From JAWWOW01 sp033851265 (GTDB taxonomy: Bacteria > Actinomycetota > Actinomycetes > JAWWOW01): a stretch of DNA of 64,000 nucleotides. Position 1 is the first letter of the stretch. The number at the start of each line of letters is the position of its first letter. The stretch spans positions 1-64,000 of the forward strand of contig JAWWOW010000015.1 of the NCBI GenBank assembly GCA_033851265.1, read 5' to 3'. The position numbers and the translations under genes were made by a program. Under the pieces are notes generated by a model. That model did not search any database and was not told where the DNA came from. It was given only the letters and a program-made list of their open reading frames with translations. Of this stretch, positions 16,550 to 25,887 are shown one piece after another.

Positions 16550-16981
16550 GTGTTTCGGACCATGTTGAAGTCAAAGGTTCATCGGGCGACCGTCACGCAG
16601 GCCGACCTTCATTACGTCGGCTCAGTGACCCTCGACCGCGATCTCATGGACGCCGCTGACCTGCTGCCCGGCGAGCAGGTTGCCATCGTCGACATCGACA
16701 ACGGTGCGCGACTCGAGACTTACGTGATCGAAGGCCCGCGCGGATCCGGGGTCATCGGCATCAACGGTGCCGCGGCACGGCTCGTGCACGAGGGCGACCT
16801 GGTCATCATCATCAGCTATGTGACAGTGACCGACGCAGAGGCCCGGACGATGCGACCCAAGGTCGTCTTCGTCGACGCCGACAATCACATCGTCGGCACC
16901 GGTGCAGACCCGGCTGAGACGTTGCCCGAGCTGGGGCTCCTGCGCGGAGATGACCTCTACACCGGAGCAGCAACGGAGTGA
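16550..16981 (+). CDS. panD: aspartate 1-decarboxylase proenzyme
   Basis: Decarboxylates aspartate to beta-alanine with a pyruvoyl group made by self-cleavage. The cleavage site is Gly24-Ser25 in LHYVGSVT, and the opening MFRTMLKSKVHRATVTQADL aligns with other PanD proteins and fixes GTG 16550 as the start (GGAG 8 bases upstream). NGAAARLVHEGD carries the conserved active-site region. The nadB start overlaps the stop. Confidence 0.96.
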   Translation: MFRTMLKSKVHRATVTQADLHYVGSVTLDRDLMDAADLLPGEQVAIVDIDNGARLETYVIEGPRGSGVIGINGAAARLVHEGDLVIIISYVTVTDAEARTMRPKVVFVDADNHIVGTGADPAETLPELGLLRGDDLYTGAATE

Positions 16982-18606
16982 CGCACATCGCCCGGCGACT
17001 GGCCGCGCCCAGTCCGGGCTGGACCACGACCGCTGACGTCGTCGTCATCGGCAGTGGCGTCGCCGGTCTCACCGCTGCACTGCACGCGCGTGCAGTCGGT
17101 CGGGTGCTCCTCGTCACCAAGGCTTTGCTTGACGCGGGTTCGACGCGATGGGCGCAGGGCGGCATCGCTGCGGCTCTCGGACCGGATGATTCCGCGGAAG
17201 ATCACCTGCGCGACACGATGGTCGCCGGCGCCGGGCTATGTGACGAGACCGCCGTACGCACCCTGGTCACCGAAGGCCCGCCAGCGGTGCGCTCGCTGAT
17301 CGCATTCGGTGCGGCGTTCGACACCGAGCCCGACGGCGGCCTGGCGTTGACACGTGAAGGCGGCCATCACCGCGACCGCGTGCTCCACGCCGGTGGTGAC
17401 GCGACGGGCGTCGAGGTGTCCCGCGCTCTGGTTGCTGCGGTCCACGCGGCACCGGACATCGAGGTCATCCAACACGCGATCGTGCTCGACCTGCTCAAGG
17501 ACGAGACCGGGCGGGCGGCCGGGGTCACGCTGCACGTACTCGGCGAAGGGCAGCGTGACGGCGTCGGTGCCGTCCTTGCCCGCGCCGTGGTGCTAGCGAC
17601 CGGTGGCATGGGTCACGTTTTTGCAAGCACGACGAACCCACCCGTGTCGACTGGTGACGGCGTCGCGCTTGCGATCCGCGCAGGCGCCGAGGTGAGCGAT
17701 CTGGAGTTCGTGCAGTTTCACCCGACCGCACTGTGGCTCGGCGCCGGTGCTGTCGGCCAGCAACCGCTGGTGTCAGAAGCGATGCGCGGCGAAGGTGCGG
17801 TCCTCGTCGACGCGTCGGGTGAGCGCGTCATGACCACGGACATCCATCCGATGGCCGACCTCGCTCCGCGCGACGTTGTCACCAAGGCGGTCACCCGGCG
17901 GATGGCCGAGCTGGGCACCGACCATGTGTTCCTCGATGCGACTCAGCTCGGGTCCGCCCTACTGTTGCACCGCTTCCCGAGCATCGTCGCGCGGTGCCGC
18001 GAGGCCGGCGTCGACCCCGTCACACAGCCGATCCCCGTGACACCCGCCGCGCACTACGCGAGTGGTGGCGTCCGCACGGACCTCCTTGGCCGGACGTCGG
18101 TCGAGGGCCTTTACGCCTGTGGCGAGGTGGCGTGCAGCGGCGTGCACGGCGCCAACCGGTTGGCGTCGAACAGCCTGCTCGAAGGCTTGGTGTTCGCGTC
18201 GCGGATCGGCGGTGACTTGGCGCAGGGGCTGCCGCCACACCGCGACCCGGTTCACCCGTCCTATCCAGCGACTGTCGTCCCGGCTGCACTGCGATCGGAC
18301 CTGACAGCCGCGATGACTGACGGTGCCGGGGTGCTCCGTAGCGCAGAGTCGCTGGCAGCAACGGCCAAGACGCTCAACGATCTCGGCGAACAGCACGGCG
18401 TTACTGCGGAGACCGACGCATGGGAGACGACGAACCTCCACGCGGTCGCGACAGCGTTGACGGCAGCGGCGATGCGGCGACAGGAGACACGCGGCTGCCA
18501 TTGGCGCGAGGACTTCACGGAGACCGACGAAGCGTGGCGTGGGCATCTCATCTCGCGGCTCGACGACGATGGTGAGTTGACGACGACGTACGAGCCGATT
18601 CGATGA
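16978..18606 (+). CDS. nadB: L-aspartate oxidase
   Basis: FAD enzyme that oxidises aspartate to iminoaspartate, the first step of de novo NAD synthesis. The 542-residue protein shows the dinucleotide motif VVVIGSGVAGLTAAL, RWAQGGIAAALG, GGHHRDRVLHAGGDATG, FVQFHPTAL and CGEVACSGVHGANRLASNSL. GTG 16978 overlaps the panD stop. No nadA (quinolinate synthase) is present here; nadB and nadC are fused into the pantothenate operon instead. Confidence 0.96.
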   Translation: MTHIARRLAAPSPGWTTTADVVVIGSGVAGLTAALHARAVGRVLLVTKALLDAGSTRWAQGGIAAALGPDDSAEDHLRDTMVAGAGLCDETAVRTLVTEGPPAVRSLIAFGAAFDTEPDGGLALTREGGHHRDRVLHAGGDATGVEVSRALVAAVHAAPDIEVIQHAIVLDLLKDETGRAAGVTLHVLGEGQRDGVGAVLARAVVLATGGMGHVFASTTNPPVSTGDGVALAIRAGAEVSDLEFVQFHPTALWLGAGAVGQQPLVSEAMRGEGAVLVDASGERVMTTDIHPMADLAPRDVVTKAVTRRMAELGTDHVFLDATQLGSALLLHRFPSIVARCREAGVDPVTQPIPVTPAAHYASGGVRTDLLGRTSVEGLYACGEVACSGVHGANRLASNSLLEGLVFASRIGGDLAQGLPPHRDPVHPSYPATVVPAALRSDLTAAMTDGAGVLRSAESLAATAKTLNDLGEQHGVTAETDAWETTNLHAVATALTAAAMRRQETRGCHWREDFTETDEAWRGHLISRLDDDGELTTTYEPIR

Positions 18607-19490
18607 GCCTTTCCGCGCTGACGACGAAGGCGCTGCAAGAGGCGGGTCTTGACCCGGCGTACGTCGAAGGGCTGGTGCGGCTCGCTCTCGAGGAGGACCT
18701 CGGTGGCGGAGTCGATGTGACAAGCGTCGCCATTATTTCGTTCGATGAGGAAGGAACGGCTGACTTCGTGGCGCGCGCAGGTGGCATCGTTGCCGGTCTA
18801 CCTGTTGTGCGCGCGGTGATGGACATCGCATCGGACGACGCGGCCACCTGCATCGCGCAGGTCGAGGACGGCCAACCGGTTGAGCCAGGCGCGGTCTTGA
18901 TGAGCGTCTCGGCACAGACTCGCGCACTGTTGACGGGGGAGCGCACGGCGCTCAACCTGCTCGGTCATCTGTCGGGTGTCGCAACGCTGACGCGGCAGTG
19001 GGTCGACGCGGTTGCTGGCACCGGCGCGTGCATCCGTGATACCCGGAAGACGATCCCGGGCCTGCGCCTGCTCGAGAAGTACGCGGTGCGCTGCGGCGGC
19101 GGTCAGAATCACCGGATGTCGCTGTCTGATGCGGCCCTCATCAAGGACAACCACGTGCTCTTTGCCGAGAGTGTGAGCGCGGCGTTCCGGTCGGTGCGCC
19201 GGACCTTCCCCGATATCCCGGTGGAGGTTGAGTGCGACACCCTCGAGCAGGTGGCCGAAGCGGTCGAGGCTGGTGCCGACCTGATCCTGCTGGACAACAT
19301 GGCCCCGAGTGAGCTCCACAAGGCAGTCGAGATCGTCGGTGGTCGGGCTCGACTCGAAGCCAGTGGCGGACTGTCACTCGACAATGCCCGCGCCGTGGCG
19401 GAGACAGGCGTCGACTATCTCGCCGTGGGTGCACTGACACATTCGGCCGCGGTGCTAGACATCGGTGTCGATTTGCGCAGGGGGATCTGA
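18603..19490 (+). CDS. nadC: nicotinate-nucleotide pyrophosphorylase (carboxylating)
   Basis: Quinolinate phosphoribosyltransferase, converting quinolinate and PRPP to nicotinate mononucleotide. It is 295 residues with EEDLGGGVDVTS, GERTALNLLGHLSGVAT, RDTRKTIPGLR, the quinolinate site KYAVRCGGGQNHR, and the C-terminal DLILLDNMAP and LEASGGLSLDN blocks. ATG 18603 overlaps the nadB stop and the coaX start overlaps its own. Confidence 0.96.
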   Translation: MSLSALTTKALQEAGLDPAYVEGLVRLALEEDLGGGVDVTSVAIISFDEEGTADFVARAGGIVAGLPVVRAVMDIASDDAATCIAQVEDGQPVEPGAVLMSVSAQTRALLTGERTALNLLGHLSGVATLTRQWVDAVAGTGACIRDTRKTIPGLRLLEKYAVRCGGGQNHRMSLSDAALIKDNHVLFAESVSAAFRSVRRTFPDIPVEVECDTLEQVAEAVEAGADLILLDNMAPSELHKAVEIVGGRARLEASGGLSLDNARAVAETGVDYLAVGALTHSAAVLDIGVDLRRGI

Positions 19491-20272
19491 TGCTGCTCGC
19501 TGTAGATGTCGGCAACACGAACACCGTGCTCGGTGTCTTCGACGGGGAGAAGCTGGTCGACTCGTGGCGGACCAAGACCGACGCCCGTTCGACTGCTGAT
19601 GAGCTGGCGCTGACCTGGCGGGGTTTGCTCGGCGAGGTCGACATCACGGGTATCGCTGTTTGCTCCACCGTGCCCGCGATCTTGCATGAGGTCCGTTCGA
19701 TGACCGACCGCTACTACATGGACATGCCGGCCGTCATCGTCGAGCCGGGTGTCCGCACTGGCGTACCGCTGCACTATGACAACCCAAAAGAGGTTGGCGC
19801 CGACCGCATCATGAACGCCCTCGCGGCCTACCACCTCTACGGCGGCCCGGCGATCGTCGTTGACTTCGGTACGTCGACCAACTTCGACGTGGTGTCCGCC
19901 AAAGGTGAGTTTCTCGGTGGAGCGCTCGCTCCGGGCATCGAGATCTCCATCGACGCGCTGGCGGCGCGCGGGGCCAGGTTGTTCAAGGTCGAACTCGCGC
20001 GGCCGCGCTCGGTCATCGGCAAGACCACCGTCGAGGCCCTCCAGTCGGGCCTGCTCTATGGATTCACCGGTCAGGTCGATGGCGTTGTCCGCCGGATCAT
20101 CGCGGAGCTCGATGACGACGCAGCCGTCATCGCGACAGGCGGTCTCGCCAACCTGGTCATCGCGGAGAGTGAGACCATCCAGCACCACGAGCCCGATCTC
20201 ACCTTGATCGGATTGCGGATCGTGTTCGACCGCAACACGGGTGCCAACGCCATCCGCCGCGTCACCGGCTGA
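19490..20272 (+). CDS. coaX: type III pantothenate kinase
   Basis: Phosphorylates pantothenate, the first step of CoA synthesis, directly downstream of panC/panD. It is 260 residues with the ASKHA fold: phosphate loop VDVGNTNTVLGVF at the start, VGADRIMNALAA, the catalytic block VVDFGTSTNFDVV, and GGALAPGIEIS. The substitution of Asn-Phe for the common T-F in DFGTATT-type motifs is minor. A 117-bp gap to lysS follows. Confidence 0.94.
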   Translation: MLLAVDVGNTNTVLGVFDGEKLVDSWRTKTDARSTADELALTWRGLLGEVDITGIAVCSTVPAILHEVRSMTDRYYMDMPAVIVEPGVRTGVPLHYDNPKEVGADRIMNALAAYHLYGGPAIVVDFGTSTNFDVVSAKGEFLGGALAPGIEISIDALAARGARLFKVELARPRSVIGKTTVEALQSGLLYGFTGQVDGVVRRIIAELDDDAAVIATGGLANLVIAESETIQHHEPDLTLIGLRIVFDRNTGANAIRRVTG

Positions 20273-20377
20273 CCAGCACGCTCCCTAACGCGCCGCTGGT
20301 GACCTGGCCCTCCGGCCAACCCACATTCGCTGCGTACGGCTGCGAGCAAATCCACCAGCGTCGCGTTGTGGGGCTAA

Positions 20378-20383
20378 TAGGGT
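20378..20383 (+). promoter_or_regulatory. -10-like TAGGGT before lysS
   Basis: TAGGGT ends six bases before GTG 20390. No ribosome-binding site is visible, so lysS is probably read from a leaderless message separate from the coaX operon. Confidence 0.5.
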
Positions 20384-20389
20384 TCGGGC

Positions 20390-21868
20390 GTGGTCGATGA
20401 AGATCTGCCGGAGCAGATGAAGGTACGCCGGGACAAGCTCGACCGGCTGCGTGACAGCGGCGTCGACCCCTATCCCGTTGGCTTCCCGCGGACGACGACA
20501 ACCGCCGAGCTCCGCCAGAAGTACGCCGATCTCCCGACCGACACGGCAACCGGCGACCGCGTCGGCATAGCCGGTCGCGTCATGCTCAACCGGCCCGGCG
20601 GCAAGCTCTGCTTCGCAACGCTGCGCGACGGCACCGGTGACCTGCAGGTGATGTTGTCCCTCGACCGCGTCGGCCAAGAGCAGCTCGATGCCTGGAAGAG
20701 CGACGTCGACCTCGGCGACCATGTCGGCATCGAAGGTGAGGTCATCACGAGCAAGCGCGGAGAGCTGTCCGTGCTCGCCGACCGGTGGGCATTGACGAGC
20801 AAGGCGCTGCGTCCGCTGCCCGAGAAGTGGCACGGCCTGTCCGACCCTGAGGCACGGGTCAGGCAGCGGTACGTCGACCTCGTCGTGAATCCCGAAGCTC
20901 GTGAGATGGTCGCGACACGTGCCGCCGTCATCAGGTCGCTGCGCGACACCCTCGACCGCCGCGGATACACCGAGGTGGAGACCCCGATCCTGCAGCCGTT
21001 GCACGGCGGCGCGGCGGCCCGGCCGTTCAGTACGCACCTCAACGCGTTCGACTTGCAGATGTACCTCCGCATCGCGATCGAGCTCCATCTCAAGCGTCTC
21101 GTGGTCGGCGGGGTCGAACGCGTTTACGAGATCGGGCGCATCTTCCGCAATGAAGGCGTCGACTCCACACACAGTCCCGAGTTCACGATGCTCGAGGCGT
21201 ACGAGGCCTACGGCGACTACAACACGATGGCCGAGTTGACGCGCGACCTTGTTCTCGATGCCGCACGTGCGGTGGGTCGGACGGTCGTCAGCGACGGCCA
21301 TGGCGGCGAGATCGACCTGGAAGGTGAGTGGCAGCACATCACCGTGCACGCGGCGGTGTCGAAAGCCGTCGGCCGCGAGATCACAATCGACGCCCCGGTC
21401 GACGAGCTCCGCGACGTCGCTGCAAAACATGAGGTCGCCATCCACCCGTCGTGGAACGCCGGCCAGATCGTGCTCGAGCTGTTCGAGAAGCTTGTCGAGC
21501 ACACCTTGCTGCAACCGACCTTTGTCCGGGACTACCCCGTCGAAGTCAGGCCGTTGGCGCGACCGCACCGGGAAGATCCGCGACTAGTCGAAGCATGGGA
21601 CCTTGTCATCGGTGGCATCGAGCTCGCGCCGGCGTACTCCGAACTGATCGACCCGGTGGAGCAACGCAAGCGCCTCACCGAGCAGTCGTTGCTTGCTGCG
21701 GGCGGCGATCCCGAGGCGATGCAACTCGACGAGGACTTTCTCCGTGCCCTCGAGTACGGCGCTCCGCCGATGGGCGGGCTTGGTCTCGGCGTCGACCGAC
21801 TGGTCATGCTGCTTACCGGAGTCGGGATCCGGGAGACGATCACGTTCCCGCTATTGCGCCCTGAGTGA
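20390..21868 (+). CDS. lysS: lysine--tRNA ligase (class II)
   Basis: Charges tRNA-Lys. The 492-residue protein has an N-terminal OB-fold domain (RVMLNRPGGKLCFATLRD) and the class II catalytic core: motif 1 ending in VETPILQP, motif 2 with RIFRNEGVDSTHSPEFTMLE, motif 3 GGLGLGVDRLVMLL. Active-site blocks differ from the commonest bacterial LysRS: RPLARPHREDP and EAWDLVIGGIELAPAYSEL replace the usual SPLAK and ERFE segments. This is the divergent form found in many actinobacteria. Its 3' end overlaps the next minus-strand gene by 29 bp. Confidence 0.94.
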   Translation: MVDEDLPEQMKVRRDKLDRLRDSGVDPYPVGFPRTTTTAELRQKYADLPTDTATGDRVGIAGRVMLNRPGGKLCFATLRDGTGDLQVMLSLDRVGQEQLDAWKSDVDLGDHVGIEGEVITSKRGELSVLADRWALTSKALRPLPEKWHGLSDPEARVRQRYVDLVVNPEAREMVATRAAVIRSLRDTLDRRGYTEVETPILQPLHGGAAARPFSTHLNAFDLQMYLRIAIELHLKRLVVGGVERVYEIGRIFRNEGVDSTHSPEFTMLEAYEAYGDYNTMAELTRDLVLDAARAVGRTVVSDGHGGEIDLEGEWQHITVHAAVSKAVGREITIDAPVDELRDVAAKHEVAIHPSWNAGQIVLELFEKLVEHTLLQPTFVRDYPVEVRPLARPHREDPRLVEAWDLVIGGIELAPAYSELIDPVEQRKRLTEQSLLAAGGDPEAMQLDEDFLRALEYGAPPMGGLGLGVDRLVMLLTGVGIRETITFPLLRPE

Positions 21869-22352
21869 GTCCGGTCGGCACCGCGCACGCAGCTTGATCG
21901 AGACCGAGAACCTGCATGAAGCGGCCTTGCGAGAGGTACTTGCCGATCACCAAAGCCAGCTCGACGATCTCGCCGGCGTCGAAGTGTTCGCCGAGCCGCC
22001 CGAGGAGGTCGTCGCCGATGGCCGATGAGTCGGTGCAGAAGCGTTCGGTGAACTCCAGCGCGATCTGCTCCGCAGCGGTGTACGCCGGGTTGCCCGCGTA
22101 GCCAGCGACCCCGTCGAGCAGGTCCTCGGTCACGCCGGCGTCGATCGCTTCCGGAGTCCGCCAGGCCAGGCACACCAGACAGCCGTTGATCTGAGCTACC
22201 CGCATGCGGACGAGCTCGTGCAGCCGCCAGTCGAGGGTGCTCGCGAACACAGCGTCGTTGTACGCCGCGACCGCCCTCGCGAGCCCGGGCCGCAGCATCA
22301 GAGCGCGGACGATCTCCGGAGCGTCTCCGGCTGGTAGGTCGATGCGTGCCAT
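21840..22352 (-). CDS. carboxymuconolactone decarboxylase/AhpD-family protein
   Basis: A 170-residue all-helical protein with the AhpD-like signature ELVRMRVAQINGCLVCLAWR, a CxxC pair that in AhpD relatives gives peroxidase or thiol-disulfide activity. The third AhpD residue, a His three positions later, is absent, so peroxidase activity is uncertain. The start may be ATG 22352 or ATG 22364. Longer readings to 22490 overlap the divergent MFS gene and look non-native. Its 3' end overlaps lysS. Confidence 0.82.
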   Translation of the reverse strand: MARIDLPAGDAPEIVRALMLRPGLARAVAAYNDAVFASTLDWRLHELVRMRVAQINGCLVCLAWRTPEAIDAGVTEDLLDGVAGYAGNPAYTAAEQIALEFTERFCTDSSAIGDDLLGRLGEHFDAGEIVELALVIGKYLSQGRFMQVLGLDQAACAVPTGLTQGAIAGT

Positions 22353-22397
22353 GCGCCCAAGCATGCCGCATGAGAACTGTGATCTCGGCGACAGCGG

Positions 22398-24113
22398 GTG
22401 TCGGCGGCCTACGCCAGACTGCCGCCAGAACAGGGGGGACGGGCGACGGCCGAGCGACGGAAGAGCGTCTACCGCGCGGCGTTCCAGCATCGGGACGTCC
22501 GCTGGTTGATGGCGGCTGCAGCGGCGTCGCGCAGCGGCGACTTCCTGTACGGCGTGGCGTTGATCGCCGTTGTCTTCTCCCGCACGGGTTCGGTGGGCTG
22601 GGTCGCGGTGACCGTCGTTCTGGCACGGCTGCCGCTCGTTGTTCTCGCCCCTGTCGCGGGCATGGTCGCGGATCGTTTCGAACGCCGAGACCTGATGATC
22701 GTGCTGGATGTCAGCCGGGCTGTCGCGATGGCGGGGATCGCCGCCGTTGTCGCTGTCGATGGGCCGATCGCCGCCGTCGTCGCTCTTGCCGTGGTGGTGG
22801 CGGCGCTCGGCACGGCGTACTACCCAGCGACGGTCGGACTCCTCCCCGCTCTAGTGCCAGAGGAGGACATCGCTGCAGCCAACTCGGTAGCCGGCGGCCT
22901 CGAGTCATTGGCACTGGTCGCCGGACCTGCTGCCGGCGCGGTGCTGCTGGTTGTCGGCAGTCCGGCACTGGCGTTCAGCGTCAATGCGGCGACCTTCGTC
23001 GTGTCCGCGTTGTTCTTGCTTGCTGTCCGCCGTGGCCAGCAGCCGCGTGCGCTTCCGGCGCTCGCGGGCGGGTCGCGCATCCTGACGGGCTGGCGAGCGC
23101 TGACCTCGGACTCCACGGTCCTCGTGGTCGCTGCCGGTCTGGTCTCGGTGTCGTTCGCAGTCGGGGCAAGCAGTGTGTTCTTTGTCGACCTGTCCGCCGA
23201 AGCACTCGGAACCGGTGCGCACGGCTACGGCTATCTGGCCGCAGCGGTCGGCGTCGGGGGCTTCCTAGCGTCGCTGACAGGTGACCGGCTGGCGGCCGGC
23301 GGTCGCATTGCCGACACCGTCACCATCGCCCTTGCCGCCAGCGGTTCGGCCGTCATCGCCATGGCGACGGTGAGCAATGCGGCGTTCGCCTGGGCGCTCG
23401 CTGTGGTGTTCGGTGCCGGATACGTGCTGCTTGAAGTGCTGGCTGTCACGTTGATGCAGCGGTGCCTCGACGCGGGCGTACTCGGCCAGGCAAGCGGCAC
23501 TCTCGATGGCGCCACGTTTGGTGCGGTTCTGCTCGGCGCGGCTGTGATGGCGCCAGTCATTGCCTACGCCGGTCTGACAGTGGGGCTCATTGTTGCCGGA
23601 GCACCAGCGCTCGTTGCTGCTCTGCTGACCGGAGCATTCGCACGACGCCTCGACGAACGGTCGGGCTCCGGCCTCGATGAGCTCGCGCCGCGGCTCGGCG
23701 TACTCGCTGATGTTGCGGCGCTCGTCGGGGCGAGCCGTCCAGCCCTGGAACGGTTGGCGACCGCGGCACATGACCAGCACGTGCGCGCGGGCACGGTCGT
23801 TGTGCGGCAGGGCGAACCGGCGAGCGACTTCTACGTCGTCGTCGACGGCAGGTACGACGTCAGCTCAGCGAACGGACGCACGGACCACCCGGCACACATC
23901 GCTCAGCTCGAACCCGGTGACTATTTCGGTGAGATCGGGCTGCTCGAAGGTTGGGCACGGACGGCAACCGTGCGCGCGACCACCGATGGCACGTTGCTGT
24001 GCATCCCGGGCGCCGACTTCCTTCAGGTGGTGACAGCGATGCCGCATGTGGCTGGCACGTTGCGTGAGGTGGCTACGACGCGCCTCGGCCGCCTGCACAA
24101 CCCGAGAGATTGA
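22398..24113 (+). CDS. MFS transporter with C-terminal cyclic-nucleotide-binding domain (copy 1)
   Basis: A 571-residue fusion. The first ~415 residues are an MFS efflux-type transporter (about 12 helices; SGDFLYGVAL in helix 1, the loop motif GMVADRFERRDLM). The last ~130 residues form a cNMP-binding domain: GTVVVRQGEPASDFYVVVDG, then a phosphate-binding cassette with Gly511, Glu512 and Arg521 (GEIGLLEGWARTATV). Glu and Arg are the residues that hold the cyclic nucleotide in CAP/PKA-type domains. GTG 22398 is the best start, though no strong ribosome-binding site precedes it. A paralogue follows after 46 bp. Confidence 0.88.
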   Translation: MSAAYARLPPEQGGRATAERRKSVYRAAFQHRDVRWLMAAAAASRSGDFLYGVALIAVVFSRTGSVGWVAVTVVLARLPLVVLAPVAGMVADRFERRDLMIVLDVSRAVAMAGIAAVVAVDGPIAAVVALAVVVAALGTAYYPATVGLLPALVPEEDIAAANSVAGGLESLALVAGPAAGAVLLVVGSPALAFSVNAATFVVSALFLLAVRRGQQPRALPALAGGSRILTGWRALTSDSTVLVVAAGLVSVSFAVGASSVFFVDLSAEALGTGAHGYGYLAAAVGVGGFLASLTGDRLAAGGRIADTVTIALAASGSAVIAMATVSNAAFAWALAVVFGAGYVLLEVLAVTLMQRCLDAGVLGQASGTLDGATFGAVLLGAAVMAPVIAYAGLTVGLIVAGAPALVAALLTGAFARRLDERSGSGLDELAPRLGVLADVAALVGASRPALERLATAAHDQHVRAGTVVVRQGEPASDFYVVVDGRYDVSSANGRTDHPAHIAQLEPGDYFGEIGLLEGWARTATVRATTDGTLLCIPGADFLQVVTAMPHVAGTLREVATTRLGRLHNPRD

Positions 24114-24159
24114 TGGACACCCTTTCCTTCCATCCGCGTGACTCTGCGAGAGTTCGGCC

Positions 24160-25866
24160 ATGGCTGGTGGCGGCGAGGGGTCATATCGCAGCGTTCTTGC
24201 CATTCGCGACTTCCGGATGCTCGTGCTCGGCTCGTCTGCGTCCCAGATGGGCGACTGGCTCTACAACGTCGCGCTGCTGGTCTATGTCTACAACGCCACC
24301 CACTCGGCAGGTTGGGTCGCCGCCGCAACGATGGTGCGCCTGTTGCCGTTCGTGATCCTCGCTCCCGTCGGCGGCGTGATCGCCGATAGGTACGAACGCA
24401 TGCAGGTGCAAGTGCAGGCGAGCGTCGTGCAAGCGATCGTCATGTGCGGCATGACTTTCGTCGTAGCAAAGGGGTTGCACCCGGCTTGGGTCATCGCGCT
24501 TGCCGGCCTCAACACCGCGGCGGCAACACCAACCCGCCCCGCAGCACTCGCCGCGATGCCCCACATCGTCGGCGAGGACGGTCTGGCGCCGGGGAACGCT
24601 CTGTTGCACACCGTGCAGGACGTCGGAGTCGTGGCCGGCCCGGCGCTCGGTGCCGCGATCCTGGCAGCGGGCACACCGGCTGTCGCTTTCGGTGTCAATG
24701 CGGTGACGTTCATTGCCGCCGGCATCGCCATTGCCGCGATCAAGACGAAGAGCCGGGGGTTCATAGCCGAGGGTGAAACTGCTCCCGGGCCAGTGCAGCA
24801 GTTCGTTGACGGGCTGCGCGCGGTGCGCGATACGCCGTACGTGCCGATCCTGACGATCCTGACGTTCTTTGGCGCTTTCACGTACGGCGCGCAGACGGTG
24901 CAGCTCGTTGTCTACGTGCAGTCCCAACTGCATCTCGACGCCGACGGATATGGCTATTTGCTGGCGGGAGCCGGAGCCGGTGGCGTGCTCGGTGCGACGG
25001 TGAGCAACCGGCTCGCGGCGAGGAAGCGGATCACGCTGCCGCTGATGATCGGCACCATCGCGTTCGTCGGCAGCCAGTTGCTCTTCGCCGCCACGGGTGT
25101 CGTCGTGATCGCCATCGCCATCGCGGTCCTCTCGGGCATCGGCATGGTCGTGTCGGACGTGATCTCCGAAACGGCGATGACGCGCGCGGCGAGCAATGAA
25201 ACTCTCGGTCGCATCTTCGGCGCGACCGACGGGATTGTCGTCGGGGCGATGGTGCTGGGCGCACTCGTCGCGGCTCCAGTGGTCAGCGCGACCGACATCC
25301 GGCCCAGCTTGGTAATCCTCGGCGTGGTTGCCCTGGCTGCATCGTTGTTGTGTATGCCCGTGCTGCTCGGACTAGACCGCGTCAGCGCAGCGCTGCTCGA
25401 CGCTCTCGCGCCAAAGATCGAAGCGTTGTCCCGGTTGAAGATCTTCGACGGTGCGTCGCGCCGGGCGATTGAACAGATGGCCAAGGCAGCGACCGACCTA
25501 ACTGTCGCCCCCGGCACGGTGGTCGTCCAACAGGGCGACCCCGCGGACGCGTTCTACGTCTGTGTCCACGGTGAGCTGGACGTGCTGTCCACGGGGGAAC
25601 GTGGTCGCAAGCCAACTCTCCTGCGTCGACTTGCGCCCGGCTCCTACTTTGGCGAGATCGGCCTCATCGAACGCATTCCGCGCACGGCCACCGTTCGTGC
25701 GTTGACCACGTGCACACTGCTCCGGATCGACGGCGAGACCTTCCTCAATGCGCTGAACGAAGCCCCCGCTGGCCGCGCCGCCGCGGCCGACGGCGTGATC
25801 CGCGGGCTTGCCCGCACCCATCCATCGCTGCGGCCCGAGCATGCGGCAGAGCTCGCTGCTTCGTGA
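24160..25866 (+). CDS. MFS transporter with C-terminal cyclic-nucleotide-binding domain (copy 2)
   Basis: A 568-residue tandem paralogue of the preceding gene with the same architecture. Helix 1 contains QMGDWLYNVALLVYVYNAT, the loop motif is GGVIADRYERM, and about 12 hydrophobic helices run to residue ~405. The cNMP-binding domain has GTVVVQQGDPADAFYVCVHG and a cassette with Glu499 and Arg508 (GEIGLIERIPRTATV). GAGAG lies seven bases before ATG 24160. Its stop is 21 bp from the stop of the oppositely oriented nucleotide cyclase gene. M. tuberculosis has MFS-cNMP fusions too, but with an added patatin domain that is absent here. Confidence 0.88.
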   Translation: MAGGGEGSYRSVLAIRDFRMLVLGSSASQMGDWLYNVALLVYVYNATHSAGWVAAATMVRLLPFVILAPVGGVIADRYERMQVQVQASVVQAIVMCGMTFVVAKGLHPAWVIALAGLNTAAATPTRPAALAAMPHIVGEDGLAPGNALLHTVQDVGVVAGPALGAAILAAGTPAVAFGVNAVTFIAAGIAIAAIKTKSRGFIAEGETAPGPVQQFVDGLRAVRDTPYVPILTILTFFGAFTYGAQTVQLVVYVQSQLHLDADGYGYLLAGAGAGGVLGATVSNRLAARKRITLPLMIGTIAFVGSQLLFAATGVVVIAIAIAVLSGIGMVVSDVISETAMTRAASNETLGRIFGATDGIVVGAMVLGALVAAPVVSATDIRPSLVILGVVALAASLLCMPVLLGLDRVSAALLDALAPKIEALSRLKIFDGASRRAIEQMAKAATDLTVAPGTVVVQQGDPADAFYVCVHGELDVLSTGERGRKPTLLRRLAPGSYFGEIGLIERIPRTATVRALTTCTLLRIDGETFLNALNEAPAGRAAAADGVIRGLARTHPSLRPEHAAELAAS

Positions 25867-25887
25867 CCCCCGGCTCGTGACGGTTGG

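Noticed and set aside
20285..21568. 427-codon frame antisense to lysS
   Set aside because: Shadow frame; lysS motifs are intact on the plus strand.
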